Of a stretch of DNA of 64,000 bases, positions 23,708 to 32,265 are shown in pieces. Made by a program: the position numbers and the translations under genes. This DNA is from Roseivirga sp. UBA6052 (lineage in GTDB: Bacteria; Bacteroidota; Bacteroidia; Cytophagales; Cyclobacteriaceae). The stretch's first letter is position 1, and each line of letters opens with the position of its first letter. The DNA is taken from NCBI GenBank assembly GCA_002427755.1, contig DIYO01000009.1, positions 251,296 through 315,295 on the forward strand, given 5' to 3'. The notes beneath the pieces were generated by a model. It was not told the origin of the DNA. It saw only the letters and a list, made by a program, of their open reading frames with translations, and made no database searches.

Positions 23708-25021
23708 ATGAAAAAGCTAACCCTACTATTCCTAACACTCAGTTTATTCAATTTTGCTGTTCAGGCAAATGACAATGACCCTAATCCTCCTTTAAAAGAC
23801 AAGGTATTAACACTTGCCAAACAAGTGGAAGCCAAAGTAATTGAATGGCGCCACTGGGTACACGAAAATGCAGAACTCTCAAATCGTGAATTCAAAACAG
23901 CAGAATTTGTTGCCAATCACTTAAAGAGCCTTGGCATTGAAGTGCAAACTGGTGTTGCTCATACGGGTGTAGTAGGAACCCTAGTAGGAGGTAAACCTGG
24001 TCCTGTTATTGGCTTAAGAGCCGATATGGATGGCTTACCGGTTAAAGAAAGAGTAAACATTCCTTGGGCCTCTAAGCAAATAGGTGAATACCAAGGCGAG
24101 GAAGTTCCTGTGATGCATGCTTGTGGCCATGATACACATGTTGCCATTTTAATGGGCGTAGCTGAAGTGCTTTCACAAGTAAAAGATGATCTTGAAGGAA
24201 CCGTAAAATTCGTTTTCCAACCTGCTGAAGAAGGCGTACCTCCCGGTGAGGAGGGCGGTGCCAAAATGATGGTTGAAGAAGGCGTTACAGACGGCATGGA
24301 TGTGATGTTTGGTTTACACATCAACTCGAAAACCGAGGTAGGAAGAGTACGCTATAGAAAAGAAGGTATTATGGCCGCTGTGAATTCTTTCAACCTTAAA
24401 ATCAAAGGTGTTCAAAGTCACGGGGCTTATCCATGGGCTAGTGTTGACCCAATTGTTACTGCTTCTCAAATCATCATGAATTCTCAGGTAGTGGTAAGTA
24501 GAAACTTGAATCTTACAAAAGCTGCAGCGGTACTAACGTTCGGAAAGATCGATGGTGGTGTAAGAAGCAACATCATTCCCGAGGAAGTAAATATGGAAGG
24601 GACGATTAGAACGCTAGACTTGGGCATGCAGCAAAGACTATTTAAAAGATTCCGTTCTATTGTTGAGAACACTGCAAAAGCCAATGGCGCTGAAGCCGTC
24701 TTGACCATTAACGAAGGTTATCCTATCACTTATAACGACCCTGACCTAGTTGCCCTTATGGATGATACTTTTATGGAAGTTGCCGGTGCTGAGAATGTTG
24801 AAAATGCTATTGATGCGGTTACCGGAGCAGAAGACTTCTCTTTCTTCCAAGAGAAAGTACCGGGGCTGTATTTCTTTATTGGTGGTATGCCAAAAGGTAT
24901 GGATCCTGCTGATTCTGCTCCACATCATACACCAGACTTCTATGTAGATGATGAAGGTTTATTAACGGGTATCCGTCTAATGTCTAGAATGGTGGTTGAT
25001 TATGCTGAGAAGAGTAAGTAG
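23708..25021 (+). CDS. Exported M20D-family amidohydrolase
   Basis: 437 residues with a signal peptide (MKKLTLLFLTLSLFNFAVQA, cleavage near residue 21). It has the M20D layout: HENAELSNREF, GLRADMDGLPVKE, MHACGHDTHVA (metal ligands), FQPAEEG (catalytic Glu), a dimerisation insert and a late HHTPDFYVDDE. Relatives deacylate N-acyl amino acids (hippurate hydrolase, N-acyl-L-amino-acid amidohydrolase, IAA-amino acid hydrolase). Export indicates scavenging of such conjugates in the periplasm. It is followed by an imperfect hairpin shared with the convergent cupin gene. Confidence 0.9.
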   Translation: MKKLTLLFLTLSLFNFAVQANDNDPNPPLKDKVLTLAKQVEAKVIEWRHWVHENAELSNREFKTAEFVANHLKSLGIEVQTGVAHTGVVGTLVGGKPGPVIGLRADMDGLPVKERVNIPWASKQIGEYQGEEVPVMHACGHDTHVAILMGVAEVLSQVKDDLEGTVKFVFQPAEEGVPPGEEGGAKMMVEEGVTDGMDVMFGLHINSKTEVGRVRYRKEGIMAAVNSFNLKIKGVQSHGAYPWASVDPIVTASQIIMNSQVVVSRNLNLTKAAAVLTFGKIDGGVRSNIIPEEVNMEGTIRTLDLGMQQRLFKRFRSIVENTAKANGAEAVLTINEGYPITYNDPDLVALMDDTFMEVAGAENVENAIDAVTGAEDFSFFQEKVPGLYFFIGGMPKGMDPADSAPHHTPDFYVDDEGLLTGIRLMSRMVVDYAEKSK

Positions 25022-25031
25022 TCACAAGTCT

Positions 25032-25079
25032 TGAGTACTGAGTCTTGAGAAATTCTAATGACTTAAGACTCAATACTTA
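25032..25079. terminator. Imperfect hairpin in the M20D/cupin convergent gap
   Basis: An 18-base arm (25032-25049) pairs with 25062-25079 at 15 positions around a 12-base loop. It fills the 61-base gap between convergent genes and may stop transcription from both sides, although there is no strong T tract. Its sequence is related to the 4808-4836 repeat. Confidence 0.4.
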
Positions 25080-25082
25080 CTA

Positions 25083-25406
25083 CTATCGATACTCTTCGCG
25101 AACCGGACTAAACACATCCAATAGTTTGCAATCAGTAATGGCTCTACCTGAGTGTGGGATATTGCCTGCTATCACAGCAACATCTCCTGCTTTCATAATC
25201 TTGGTTTCGCCTTCGAGCGTAAGCTCAAATTCTCCAGAGATCACCTGAGCAGCCACTTGTTCATGAGGGTGAGAATGCTCAGGTAGAATGCTACCGGCAT
25301 CAATATCCCAATAGGCTAAAGTCATTTTCTCTGAATGAATCATTTTGGCTCTGAAACCGGGTAGTAATTCTTTGGCTTCAACTGCTTCTAAATTGATAAA
25401 GGGCAT
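25083..25406 (-). CDS. Small cupin-domain protein
   Basis: 107 residues from ATG 25406 (MPFINLEAVEAKELLPGFRAKMIH). An upstream in-frame start would add 13 basic, unconserved residues. A single cupin barrel shows motif 1 as SILPEHSHPHEQVAAQVISGEFELTLEG (metal His/His/Glu) and motif 2 as GDVAVIAGNIPHSGRAI (last His). Such proteins are metal-dependent dioxygenases, isomerases or sugar/ligand sensors. The role cannot be assigned. It lies downstream of the DnaQ-like gene in the same direction but is probably independent. Confidence 0.82.
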   Translation of the reverse strand: MPFINLEAVEAKELLPGFRAKMIHSEKMTLAYWDIDAGSILPEHSHPHEQVAAQVISGEFELTLEGETKIMKAGDVAVIAGNIPHSGRAITDCKLLDVFSPVREEYR

Positions 25407-25459
25407 AGCTTTTATTTTAAGAAAGATAGTGAGAAAGGTCGACAAGAATGAGTCTTAGT

Positions 25460-26119
25460 CTACAACAAGCCTTCTCTATTTCTTTTGATCAATTCGCTCA
25501 AAGGTATCTTTCTATTCTGACCCAAAACATGAATGATCTTCAAGAATAAAAGTGCAGTGATATAGGCATCACCGGAAGCAGTATGCCGGTCGTGCATTGG
25601 AATAGAAAAGCGCTTGGCCAAATCATCTAAGCCGTAATGATCTCGTGAAGTGTCCAACTCCGTTTTCTGAAATAGGTAACCTGTATCTACCACCTTGTTT
25701 TTCAACTTAGGAAGCCCCTTTCTTTTTAAGGCCTGATTAATCATAGCCACATCAAAACCTGCATGATGCGCCACTAAAACCGAATCTTTAATGTATTGTA
25801 AGAAATGTTGTAGTGCTTCCTCTTCATTTACTTTTTCAAATGCTCCTGCTTTCAAAAGTCCATGAATCTTAACTGTTTCTTTATTGAATTTCTCCTGCTC
25901 CAAATAGCATTCAAGCTGATCATTAACTCGTATTCTCATGTTGAAAATGCCAATGCATCCAATTGAAAGAATTCGATCTATTGATGGATCTAAACCAGTG
26001 GTTTCTGTATCGAAAACCACAAAGCGAATCTGTTGAATATCCTCTCCTTGCTTAGTTTTAAAAGAGTCAACATAAGCATTCCAATAATCGGGATATGATT
26101 TGCTTTTAAACCAGCCCAT
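25460..26119 (-). CDS. DnaQ-like 3'-5' exonuclease
   Basis: 219 residues. Exo I FVVFDTETTGLDPSIDRILSIGCI (about 33-56), Exo II with HHAGFDVAMIN (about 116-126) and Exo III HDRHTASGDAYITALLF (about 175-191) define a DEDDh exonuclease. It starts directly at the stop of the cNMP/CBS/DUF294 protein and is clearly its operon partner. This pair recurs widely in bacteria. The biological role is uncertain: it could act on RNA or DNA, and it is not the epsilon proofreading subunit by context. Confidence 0.88.
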   Translation of the reverse strand: MGWFKSKSYPDYWNAYVDSFKTKQGEDIQQIRFVVFDTETTGLDPSIDRILSIGCIGIFNMRIRVNDQLECYLEQEKFNKETVKIHGLLKAGAFEKVNEEEALQHFLQYIKDSVLVAHHAGFDVAMINQALKRKGLPKLKNKVVDTGYLFQKTELDTSRDHYGLDDLAKRFSIPMHDRHTASGDAYITALLFLKIIHVLGQNRKIPLSELIKRNREGLL

Positions 26120-28006
26120 TTACATTAATTGAGCAAGTTTAAATCGGGTCTGAATGAGCTCTTGAATGGCTTTAACAGCCTTAAAACAACGCTTGAGTTT
26201 TAGCCTATCTCCTTTACTTAGAGAGGCGAGATTAATAAATCTGCCTGAATCGTTATTTAATAATCCTTGCTCCGTTCTAAATCTCAATAGTTGTTGAAAA
26301 GACTCGGCACAAAAAAGATAAATATCCTTGTTCTGAGGTTCCAGCTCGGCCAGCTTTTCAAACCGTTCCTTTGTATTATTAATGCCCTTGTTATTGTGAT
26401 AAAGGATCAACAATCGAGCAGCATCAATTAGAGGCATTAGAGCGCGCGCTTTTAGATCGAATTGATCTTTATGTTGGCCATCATGTTCTACCAAAAACTG
26501 TCTAAAAAAGCTAAGAGGCGGAGGGTTTTGAAGTACATTCCTTCCTAGAAAATTTAAAAAAATCTTATGCTGCTCAATACTCTCGAAAATATGTTCTGAT
26601 AGCTGATCAACAAGTTCCGAATCTCCATAGCTACATTCGTAATCGAAGAATATGGTACTCAGCATTAAGTTATCTTGATCAGGTCTGGTAATCCATCGCT
26701 TGAATTGACTTTGCCATTCTGAAAGCGACAGGCACCACTTTGGATTATTAGCCATCATTTGAGCAGGGCACAGCTCAAAACCCACAATCTCTAGGCCTTG
26801 GTTTATGCTGTTGGCTAAGTCTAAAAAGTAGGCCTTAGTTTCTTCGTATAGCTCTTTTTCCACATTCGCAAAAACAAGTGCATTGTCCTGATCTGTAAGC
26901 AAAAGTTGCTCTTGCCTACCTTGACTCCCTATAGTTAACCAAGCAAAAGAAACAGGAGGCTTCTCTTGTTTCGAATCAATAGCCAGACACACCAATTTAT
27001 CAGTTATAGCATCATTAATAGCCGAAATAATGCGCGACACAAAATCTATTGGAATCGCCTGCTCAAGATATTGTGACATTAAAAGATGGGCGCGTTGTCT
27101 GACAGATTTAAGGTCATCAACAGTTTTAGATCGCTTCACCTCTTTAATAAGAGATGATGCATTGTTCTCTCGCAAAACTACAATGTCGTGTTCGGAAAGA
27201 ATACCAGTTAGTTCAGATTGGTCCGTACCATCTTTGGTTATACATAAATGCGTGATGCGATTCCTCAGCATGGCTATTTGTGCTTCTGCCACACTAATGG
27301 ATTCCGGAAAAGTAATCACAGGTGAAGACATGATGGCCTCAACTGATTCATCAATTTTATGAGTACCAGTAGCAATCTTTGTGCGTAAATCCTTATCGGT
27401 AATTATACCTATGGGTCTATCTTCTTCTACAATAACAATTGACCCAACACGGTTTGTAGACATCTTAAGCGCTGCTTCTTGTATGGTCATCTCTTTCCCA
27501 CAAGCAATAGGGTATTTAGAATAATCCACGGATTGCAAATCCGAGATATTCGAATCAAGTTGACCTCCTTCTTCACCCTGAACAAGTCCTTTTGAGTTGG
27601 ATACAAAAGTGGATAACAGAAACTGACTCGCTTCTGTGTTAGTCGTGATGTAATCGCGTAATAGAGCCGAAGAAATACTGTAAACTATGCTTTCTTCAAG
27701 GGCTTTGGCTTCTAGCAAATATTGATCTTTTCGCATTAGTGCTCGTAAGCCAAAAATATCACCCTCGTCACATTGATCTACCAAAGCCTGCTGCTCTCGA
27801 AATAGGCCCAAAGCTCCATTTCTAACTACATAAAAGTGCTCTGCTACCGGTTCGGATATCTGAAAGAGTATTTGGTCCTTGACGAGGTAAATAACTTCTA
27901 CTGACTCACAAACTGAGAAAAGTTGCTCTCGAGTTAAAAATTCAAAGGGCGGGTAGTTTTTTAAAAAATCATAAATGCGCTCCGCAATGGTATTCATAAC
28001 TCTCAT
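26120..28006 (-). CDS. cNMP-binding / CBS / DUF294 nucleotidyltransferase-like protein
   Basis: 628 residues in four parts: a cyclic-nucleotide-binding domain (about 15-130), two CBS domains (about 160-285), a DUF294 nucleotidyltransferase-like domain (about 310-480) with GSQGRQEQLLLTDQDN, and a C-terminal DUF294-associated helical domain. The GS...DxD pattern is that of GlnD-type uridylyltransferases, so it may modify a protein in response to cyclic or adenine nucleotides. Starts at ATG 28006 or 27997 are equally possible. It is joined end-to-start with the DEDDh exonuclease gene. Confidence 0.87.
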   Translation of the reverse strand: MRVMNTIAERIYDFLKNYPPFEFLTREQLFSVCESVEVIYLVKDQILFQISEPVAEHFYVVRNGALGLFREQQALVDQCDEGDIFGLRALMRKDQYLLEAKALEESIVYSISSALLRDYITTNTEASQFLLSTFVSNSKGLVQGEEGGQLDSNISDLQSVDYSKYPIACGKEMTIQEAALKMSTNRVGSIVIVEEDRPIGIITDKDLRTKIATGTHKIDESVEAIMSSPVITFPESISVAEAQIAMLRNRITHLCITKDGTDQSELTGILSEHDIVVLRENNASSLIKEVKRSKTVDDLKSVRQRAHLLMSQYLEQAIPIDFVSRIISAINDAITDKLVCLAIDSKQEKPPVSFAWLTIGSQGRQEQLLLTDQDNALVFANVEKELYEETKAYFLDLANSINQGLEIVGFELCPAQMMANNPKWCLSLSEWQSQFKRWITRPDQDNLMLSTIFFDYECSYGDSELVDQLSEHIFESIEQHKIFLNFLGRNVLQNPPPLSFFRQFLVEHDGQHKDQFDLKARALMPLIDAARLLILYHNNKGINNTKERFEKLAELEPQNKDIYLFCAESFQQLLRFRTEQGLLNNDSGRFINLASLSKGDRLKLKRCFKAVKAIQELIQTRFKLAQLM

Positions 28007-28094
28007 TAAGTTATAAAACTACGGGCATGCCCACCACATATTTAGGCCTTAAGTTTAGTGCAATAGAAGCTTAATAACTTCCCGTGGAATGGAA

Positions 28095-29090
28095 TTATTG
28101 CAGAAGATTTTCTTCTTCCACCTCTTTAGATAATTCAGCTTTATCAATTGGCACTACTCCTACATGTTCACAAACTAAACCACCCGCTAAATTGGCCAAT
28201 GAAGCAGTGCGTTTGGCATCTAGACCAGCAGCCAAACCACAAGCTACTACGCTGATAACGGTATCTCCTGCGCCAGAAACATCTGAGATATGTCGTACAT
28301 GAGCAGGAATCAAGTGAGAAGAACCATTGTCTTTAATGAATACGCCATGTTCAGACAAGGTTACCATTACCATCTTCGCATCAAGTACCTCTTGCAAAGT
28401 TTTGGCAGCAGCTTCTATGGACTTCATATCAGTAGGGTCACAATCCACTTTTAGACCTTCCCTTAACTCCTTTAAATTTGGCTTAAATAATGTTGCACCT
28501 TTATAATCCATAAAGTTGCGTTTCTTGGGATCGACTACAGTAGGAATACCCAGTCTATTTGCTTCTGCGATGGTTTCAGCAATCAACTTTTCATTGATTA
28601 CTCCTTTGTCATAGTCTTCGAAAATCACTACATCTGATTCCGGCAAAAGATTCTTGATATGGGCAAGCAGACTCTTATGCTCAATCTTACTCATCTCCTT
28701 GTCAGATTCCGTATCTACACGAATCATCTGATGAGAACCTTGAAGCACCCTCTCTTTTACCGTGGTAACTCTCTCTGTACTTGTAATTACTCCTTTGCTA
28801 GGAATCTTACGTTCATTCAATCTGTTCAGAAAGAATTCTCCATCAAGATCATCTCCAACAATAGAACAAGGAATTGGAGTAGCACCCATGGCTTGAACGT
28901 TAAGAGCCACGTTAGCCGCACCTCCTAGTCGTTTTTCTTTCTTCTCTGCAAGAACAACCGGAACCGGAGCTTCTGGCGATATTCTACTGACTTTTCCCCA
29001 TACATAGGAATCGACCATTACATCACCAATTACCAACACTTTTAGTTTGGAAAAGGCTTTAAAGAGTTCTTGGGCTGAATTGAAACTCAT
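28095..29090 (-). CDS. PfkB-family kinase, heptose-7-phosphate kinase-like (RfaE domain I)
   Basis: 331 residues of the ribokinase fold. The opening VLVIGDVMVDSYVWGKVSRISPEAPVPV, followed by RLGGAANVALNVQAMGA, is typical of the HldE/RfaE kinase domain that phosphorylates D-glycero-D-manno-heptose 7-phosphate for LPS core. The anion-hole GAGDTVISVVACGLAAG motif with the catalytic Asp is near the C-terminus. There is no second (adenylyltransferase) domain, so it corresponds to HldA. It shares one base with the aspartate aminotransferase stop. Other PfkB substrates cannot be excluded. Confidence 0.82.
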   Translation of the reverse strand: MSFNSAQELFKAFSKLKVLVIGDVMVDSYVWGKVSRISPEAPVPVVLAEKKEKRLGGAANVALNVQAMGATPIPCSIVGDDLDGEFFLNRLNERKIPSKGVITSTERVTTVKERVLQGSHQMIRVDTESDKEMSKIEHKSLLAHIKNLLPESDVVIFEDYDKGVINEKLIAETIAEANRLGIPTVVDPKKRNFMDYKGATLFKPNLKELREGLKVDCDPTDMKSIEAAAKTLQEVLDAKMVMVTLSEHGVFIKDNGSSHLIPAHVRHISDVSGAGDTVISVVACGLAAGLDAKRTASLANLAGGLVCEHVGVVPIDKAELSKEVEEENLLQ

Positions 29091-30292
29091 TAGGATAGTT
29101 TTGAAAGGGCCTCTTTAATTCTTGCAATTGCTGTTCTTAAATCTTCTTCAGAAGCAGCATACGAAATTCTTATACAATCAGGATCACCAAATGCCTCGCC
29201 AGTTACTACTGAAACGTGAGCATTTTCTAAAATGTACATGCTCAAGTCACTAGCATTGGAGATGGTTTTATCACCTGTAGATTTACCGAAGTAAGCACTC
29301 ACATCAGGGAAGAAGTAGAAGGCTCCTTGAGGCACATTAGTCTTGAAACCTGGAATTTCATCAAGTAATTCTTTTACCAAAGCTCTTCTTCTCAAGTACT
29401 CTTCCGCCATAGCTTTGGTTGGGGCTAAATCAGTCGTCAAAGCAGTATAAGCAGCCCTTTGTGCAATACCACAATTGGCTGATGTGAACTGACCTTGAAT
29501 CTTACTACAAGCTTTGGCTAGCCATAATGGGGCACCAATGTAACCCACTCTCCAGCCTGTCATGGCAAAACCTTTAGCCATACCATTTACAGTTACCGTT
29601 CTGTCTTGCATGCCTTCAACAGCACCAATACTAGCATGAGCACCCGAGTAATTAATATGCTCATAAATCTCATCCGCTATGGCAACCAAGTCATTTTCGA
29701 TAACCACTTTGGCTATGGCTTCTAATTCTTCTTTTGTGAATACAGAACCTGTAGGGTTACAAGGAGAGGAGAAGATGATAGCTTTTGTTTTATCCGTTAC
29801 TGCAGCACTCAGCTGAGATGCTGTGGCCTTAAAATCATCTTCAATTCCTCCTTTGACATAGACTGGAATACCTCCTGCTAATTCAATCAATGCTGAATAA
29901 CTCACCCAGAATGGAGAGAAAACGACTACCTCATCTCCTTCATTTATAATGGCCTGAAATACGTTGGCAATAGATTGCTTTGCTCCATTAGATACTACGA
30001 TCTGATCTGGAGCATAATCCAATCCATTCTCATTTTTGAGTTTTGCCGAAATAGCCTCTCTTAAATCTAGGTAGCCATTTACAGGAGGATAAGCGAAATA
30101 CTTTCCTTCATCAATTGCTGCCTTAGCACCATCTTGAATGTGCTGTGGCGTTTTGAAATCCGGCTCTCCAAGACTCAAGCCTATTACATTAATCCCTTTT
30201 GCTTTGTACTCTCTTGCTTTAGCAGCCATAGCTAAAGTAGCCGACTCGGCCATGTTGGTAATTCTAGTTGAGAGCATTTCAGGTGTTGCCAT
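29090..30292 (-). CDS. aspC: Aspartate aminotransferase-type PLP enzyme
   Basis: 400 residues, class I subfamily of Bacteroidota/Thermus AspC type. GLSLGEPDFKTP at the N-terminus, SSPCNPTGSVF, ADEIYEHINY, the PLP-lysine segment VNGMAKGFAMTGWRVGY (Lys about 237) and RISYAASEEDL with the substrate Arg are all present. It transfers an amino group between aspartate and 2-oxoglutarate, possibly also prephenate. It is located one base after recR and one base overlapping the PfkB gene, so the three are an operon. Confidence 0.9.
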   Translation of the reverse strand: MATPEMLSTRITNMAESATLAMAAKAREYKAKGINVIGLSLGEPDFKTPQHIQDGAKAAIDEGKYFAYPPVNGYLDLREAISAKLKNENGLDYAPDQIVVSNGAKQSIANVFQAIINEGDEVVVFSPFWVSYSALIELAGGIPVYVKGGIEDDFKATASQLSAAVTDKTKAIIFSSPCNPTGSVFTKEELEAIAKVVIENDLVAIADEIYEHINYSGAHASIGAVEGMQDRTVTVNGMAKGFAMTGWRVGYIGAPLWLAKACSKIQGQFTSANCGIAQRAAYTALTTDLAPTKAMAEEYLRRRALVKELLDEIPGFKTNVPQGAFYFFPDVSAYFGKSTGDKTISNASDLSMYILENAHVSVVTGEAFGDPDCIRISYAASEEDLRTAIARIKEALSKLS

Positions 30293-30293
30293 A

Positions 30294-30899
30294 TTATTCG
30301 TAAGTCGTTCGGGTTATTATACTCCTACCAAGCGTAACTTCATCAGCATATTCCAACTCACCTCCAATAGGAATACCACGTGCAATCGTGGTTACTTTAG
30401 TTCCTAATTCCTTCAACTTCTTTGTTAGATAAAAAGCCGTTGTATCACCCTCCATGGTAGGATTAAGCGCCAAAATTACTTCTTCTATTCGAGGCTCACT
30501 ATCTTTTATTCTATTTATTAACGAATCAATATTCAATTCCTCAGGGCCTATTCCTTCAATAGGTGAAATAACACCTCCTAATACATGATAAAGCCCACGG
30601 TATTGATGCGTATTTTCTATGGCAATTACATCAGGGGTGTCTTGAACTACACAAACCATAGAAAGATCTCTTTTGATAGTCTTACAAGTACAATCTGTAG
30701 TATCAGAGATAATATGACAAGTGGAGCAGTATTTGGTATCCTCTCTCAACTTCACTAATGCCCTTGCCAAATTACTAGCAGCTGATTCATCTTGTTTGAG
30801 CAGGTGTAATACAAGTCGAAGGGCGGTCTTCTTACCAATTCCTGGGAGTTTGGAAATCTCCTCAATAGCGTCTTCTACAAGTTTGGGAGGGAAATTCAA
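30294..30899 (-). CDS. recR: Recombination mediator protein RecR
   Basis: 201 residues. The N-terminal helix-hairpin-helix is LPGIGKKTALRLVLHLL. A four-cysteine zinc site uses C58, C61, C70 and C72. The Toprim domain follows (VCVVQDTPDVIAIENTHQYRGLYHVLGG). RecR with RecO loads RecA on ssDNA gaps. It heads a run with aspC and the PfkB kinase and lies 18 bases downstream of clpS. Confidence 0.96.
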   Translation of the reverse strand: MNFPPKLVEDAIEEISKLPGIGKKTALRLVLHLLKQDESAASNLARALVKLREDTKYCSTCHIISDTTDCTCKTIKRDLSMVCVVQDTPDVIAIENTHQYRGLYHVLGGVISPIEGIGPEELNIDSLINRIKDSEPRIEEVILALNPTMEGDTTAFYLTKKLKELGTKVTTIARGIPIGGELEYADEVTLGRSIITRTTYE

Positions 30900-30917
30900 A
30901 TGATGCGATTTATAAGT

Positions 30918-31199
30918 TTACATCACGGTGGCAGTAATGCCAGCTTCTAAAATGCTTTCACACATAGGTCTTAATTCTGCAAAAGAACCATGTTTAACTG
31001 TACACTTTCCTTTGTAATGAATAAGCAAAGTACATTGCTCGGCTTGCTGAGCGGTATGCTTACAAACCTTCATTAAAATGTTAGTAACGTGTTCGAAAGT
31101 ATTGACATCGTCATTAAAGACAACAAGATCACATAAATCATCTTCTACTGCTACCTCTAATACGTCTACCGCCTCTTGTTCCTGATATGTGAGTTGCAT
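30918..31199 (-). CDS. clpS: ATP-dependent Clp protease adaptor ClpS
   Basis: 93 residues from ATG 31199 (MQLTYQEQEAVDVLE). In-frame codons further up belong to the end of the neighbouring XRE gene, so the longer start is rejected. The core LVVFNDDVNTFEHVTNILMKVCKHTAQQAEQ is diagnostic, with the N-degron pocket Asn-Asp-Asp. ClpS delivers N-end-rule substrates to ClpAP or ClpCP. No clp ATPase gene is nearby. A TAACTTTG element is 16 bases upstream. Confidence 0.93.
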   Translation of the reverse strand: MQLTYQEQEAVDVLEVAVEDDLCDLVVFNDDVNTFEHVTNILMKVCKHTAQQAEQCTLLIHYKGKCTVKHGSFAELRPMCESILEAGITATVM

Positions 31200-31214
31200 A
31201 TGCTGAATTTTGTG

Positions 31215-31222
31215 CAAAGTTA
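31215..31222 (-). promoter_or_regulatory. -7 element (TAACTTTG) of clpS
   Basis: On the minus strand TAACTTTG, followed by CAC, lies 16 bases before the clpS ATG, within the 52-base gap after the XRE regulator. Confidence 0.5.
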
Positions 31223-31251
31223 TTAAAAGTTTGTCACTAACAGACTTAAGA

Positions 31252-32043
31252 CTAGTCTTTTGAGGATTTTTCAATAGAATCTACGCGTTGCATCAATTCA
31301 AGCAGCCTAGATTCCACATCAGATACTTTGTCTGCTAGTTTCTTAGGTGCATGTAGCACAAGACTCAAATTAGATCTCACTTTCCAAATCTCTCTCACCT
31401 CAGTGGCATCAATAAGTATAGGTTTGAAATTCGGGTTATCTGGCGCGAGTTGTAAAGATTCTTCAGCATTCAACCTTCCAACTTGAATAGCCTTTGCATT
31501 TACAAGTAGGACTAGTTCATTTTCTGGAACAGTAGATATCTCATCAGAAATCTGCTCACAAATCAAGATATCTCCTCGATCAATACCCTGTTGATCTACC
31601 ACCATATGCTCTCCATTCATCTCAAATAACCTGAGCTTTACTTTAGAATATATAGGCAGTGTACATTCAGGAAGATTATTGACATAATCCTTTTTATCAT
31701 GACTTACTAAGTATTGTACTTGATCTGAAACTCTTACCCATTTTGCCTTAGCCAGCTGTTTAGATTTATCCGGAATAATTCCTTTATGAAAATCATCCAA
31801 TTTCTGATTAACCATATTTAAATGGTATAGGTCATTTACAGAAAGCTCTTTGGTTAAAAGCACATCTATAGATATGCCAAAATAATGAGCAATATCAACC
31901 ACAGTTTGGATTTTAGGCTCCGCTCTTCCCTCCTCATATGCCCCGACACTTGGGCGTGCCAAATTGAACAACTCAGCAAATTTTGCTTGAGATAGCCCTT
32001 TTACGCTTCTAATGCGCTTTATATTCTGTCCAATATGCGACAT
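31252..32043 (-). CDS. XRE-family regulator with S24/LexA-like C-terminal domain
   Basis: 263 residues. The N-terminal HTH_3 domain (about 5-60) reads IKRIRSVKGLSQAKFAELFNLARPSVGAYEEGRAEPKIQTV. The C-terminal half (about 115-220), with GIDRGDILICEQI, resembles the beta fold of S24 peptidases. The catalytic Ser-Lys pair of LexA/CI is not obvious, so self-cleavage is unlikely. A short coiled-coil tail ends the protein. A 23-base inverted repeat just before its start codon suggests autoregulation. It diverges from the PspA operon and could regulate it through the shared 222-base region. Confidence 0.83.
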   Translation of the reverse strand: MSHIGQNIKRIRSVKGLSQAKFAELFNLARPSVGAYEEGRAEPKIQTVVDIAHYFGISIDVLLTKELSVNDLYHLNMVNQKLDDFHKGIIPDKSKQLAKAKWVRVSDQVQYLVSHDKKDYVNNLPECTLPIYSKVKLRLFEMNGEHMVVDQQGIDRGDILICEQISDEISTVPENELVLLVNAKAIQVGRLNAEESLQLAPDNPNFKPILIDATEVREIWKVRSNLSLVLHAPKKLADKVSDVESRLLELMQRVDSIEKSSKD

Positions 32044-32050
32044 GAAAAAT

Positions 32051-32073
32051 AATTGCTAATTTTTTGAGCAATT
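32051..32073. promoter_or_regulatory. Inverted repeat operator candidate for the XRE regulator
   Basis: AATTGCT (32051-32057) and AGCAATT (32067-32073) are perfect 7-base arms with a 9-base spacer, starting eight bases upstream of the regulator's start codon. The size and spacing suit an XRE dimer. Autorepression is inferred. Confidence 0.5.
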
Positions 32074-32195
32074 CTAAAACTTTTTACAAATTGCCCTCGT
32101 AAACATAATCAATTGGTTGTAAACATCACCTGAAATCAACTAAAAGTTAATAGTAATTGAATTGAAAATCAGGACGATAAACAAATTTCAAAATC

Positions 32196-32227
32196 AACCT
32201 TAGGGTAAGGTTAATATGTTAAATTTG
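32196..32227 (+). promoter_or_regulatory. Palindrome plus -7 element of the PspA operon
   Basis: AACCTTA-GGG-TAAGGTT (32196-32212) is a perfect 17-base palindrome. It is followed seven bases later by TAAATTTG (32220-32227), a TAnnTTTG -7 element. The palindrome covers the expected -33 position, so a bound protein would compete with RNA polymerase. The leader to the ATG at 32266 is about 34 bases. The rest of the gap 32044-32265 is AT-rich without further motifs that I recognise. Confidence 0.5.
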
Positions 32228-32265
32228 ACTATACCCAAATTGATTAATAACAGATACTAAAAAAC

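Noticed and set aside
24484..24947. Open frames on both strands inside the M20D amidohydrolase gene
   Set aside because: They overlap a complete, well-conserved enzyme gene and show no coding features of their own.
32044..32265. Riboswitch or small RNA in the 222-base divergent region
   Set aside because: Only AT-rich sequence, two inverted repeats and a promoter element are visible; no conserved RNA structure recognised.
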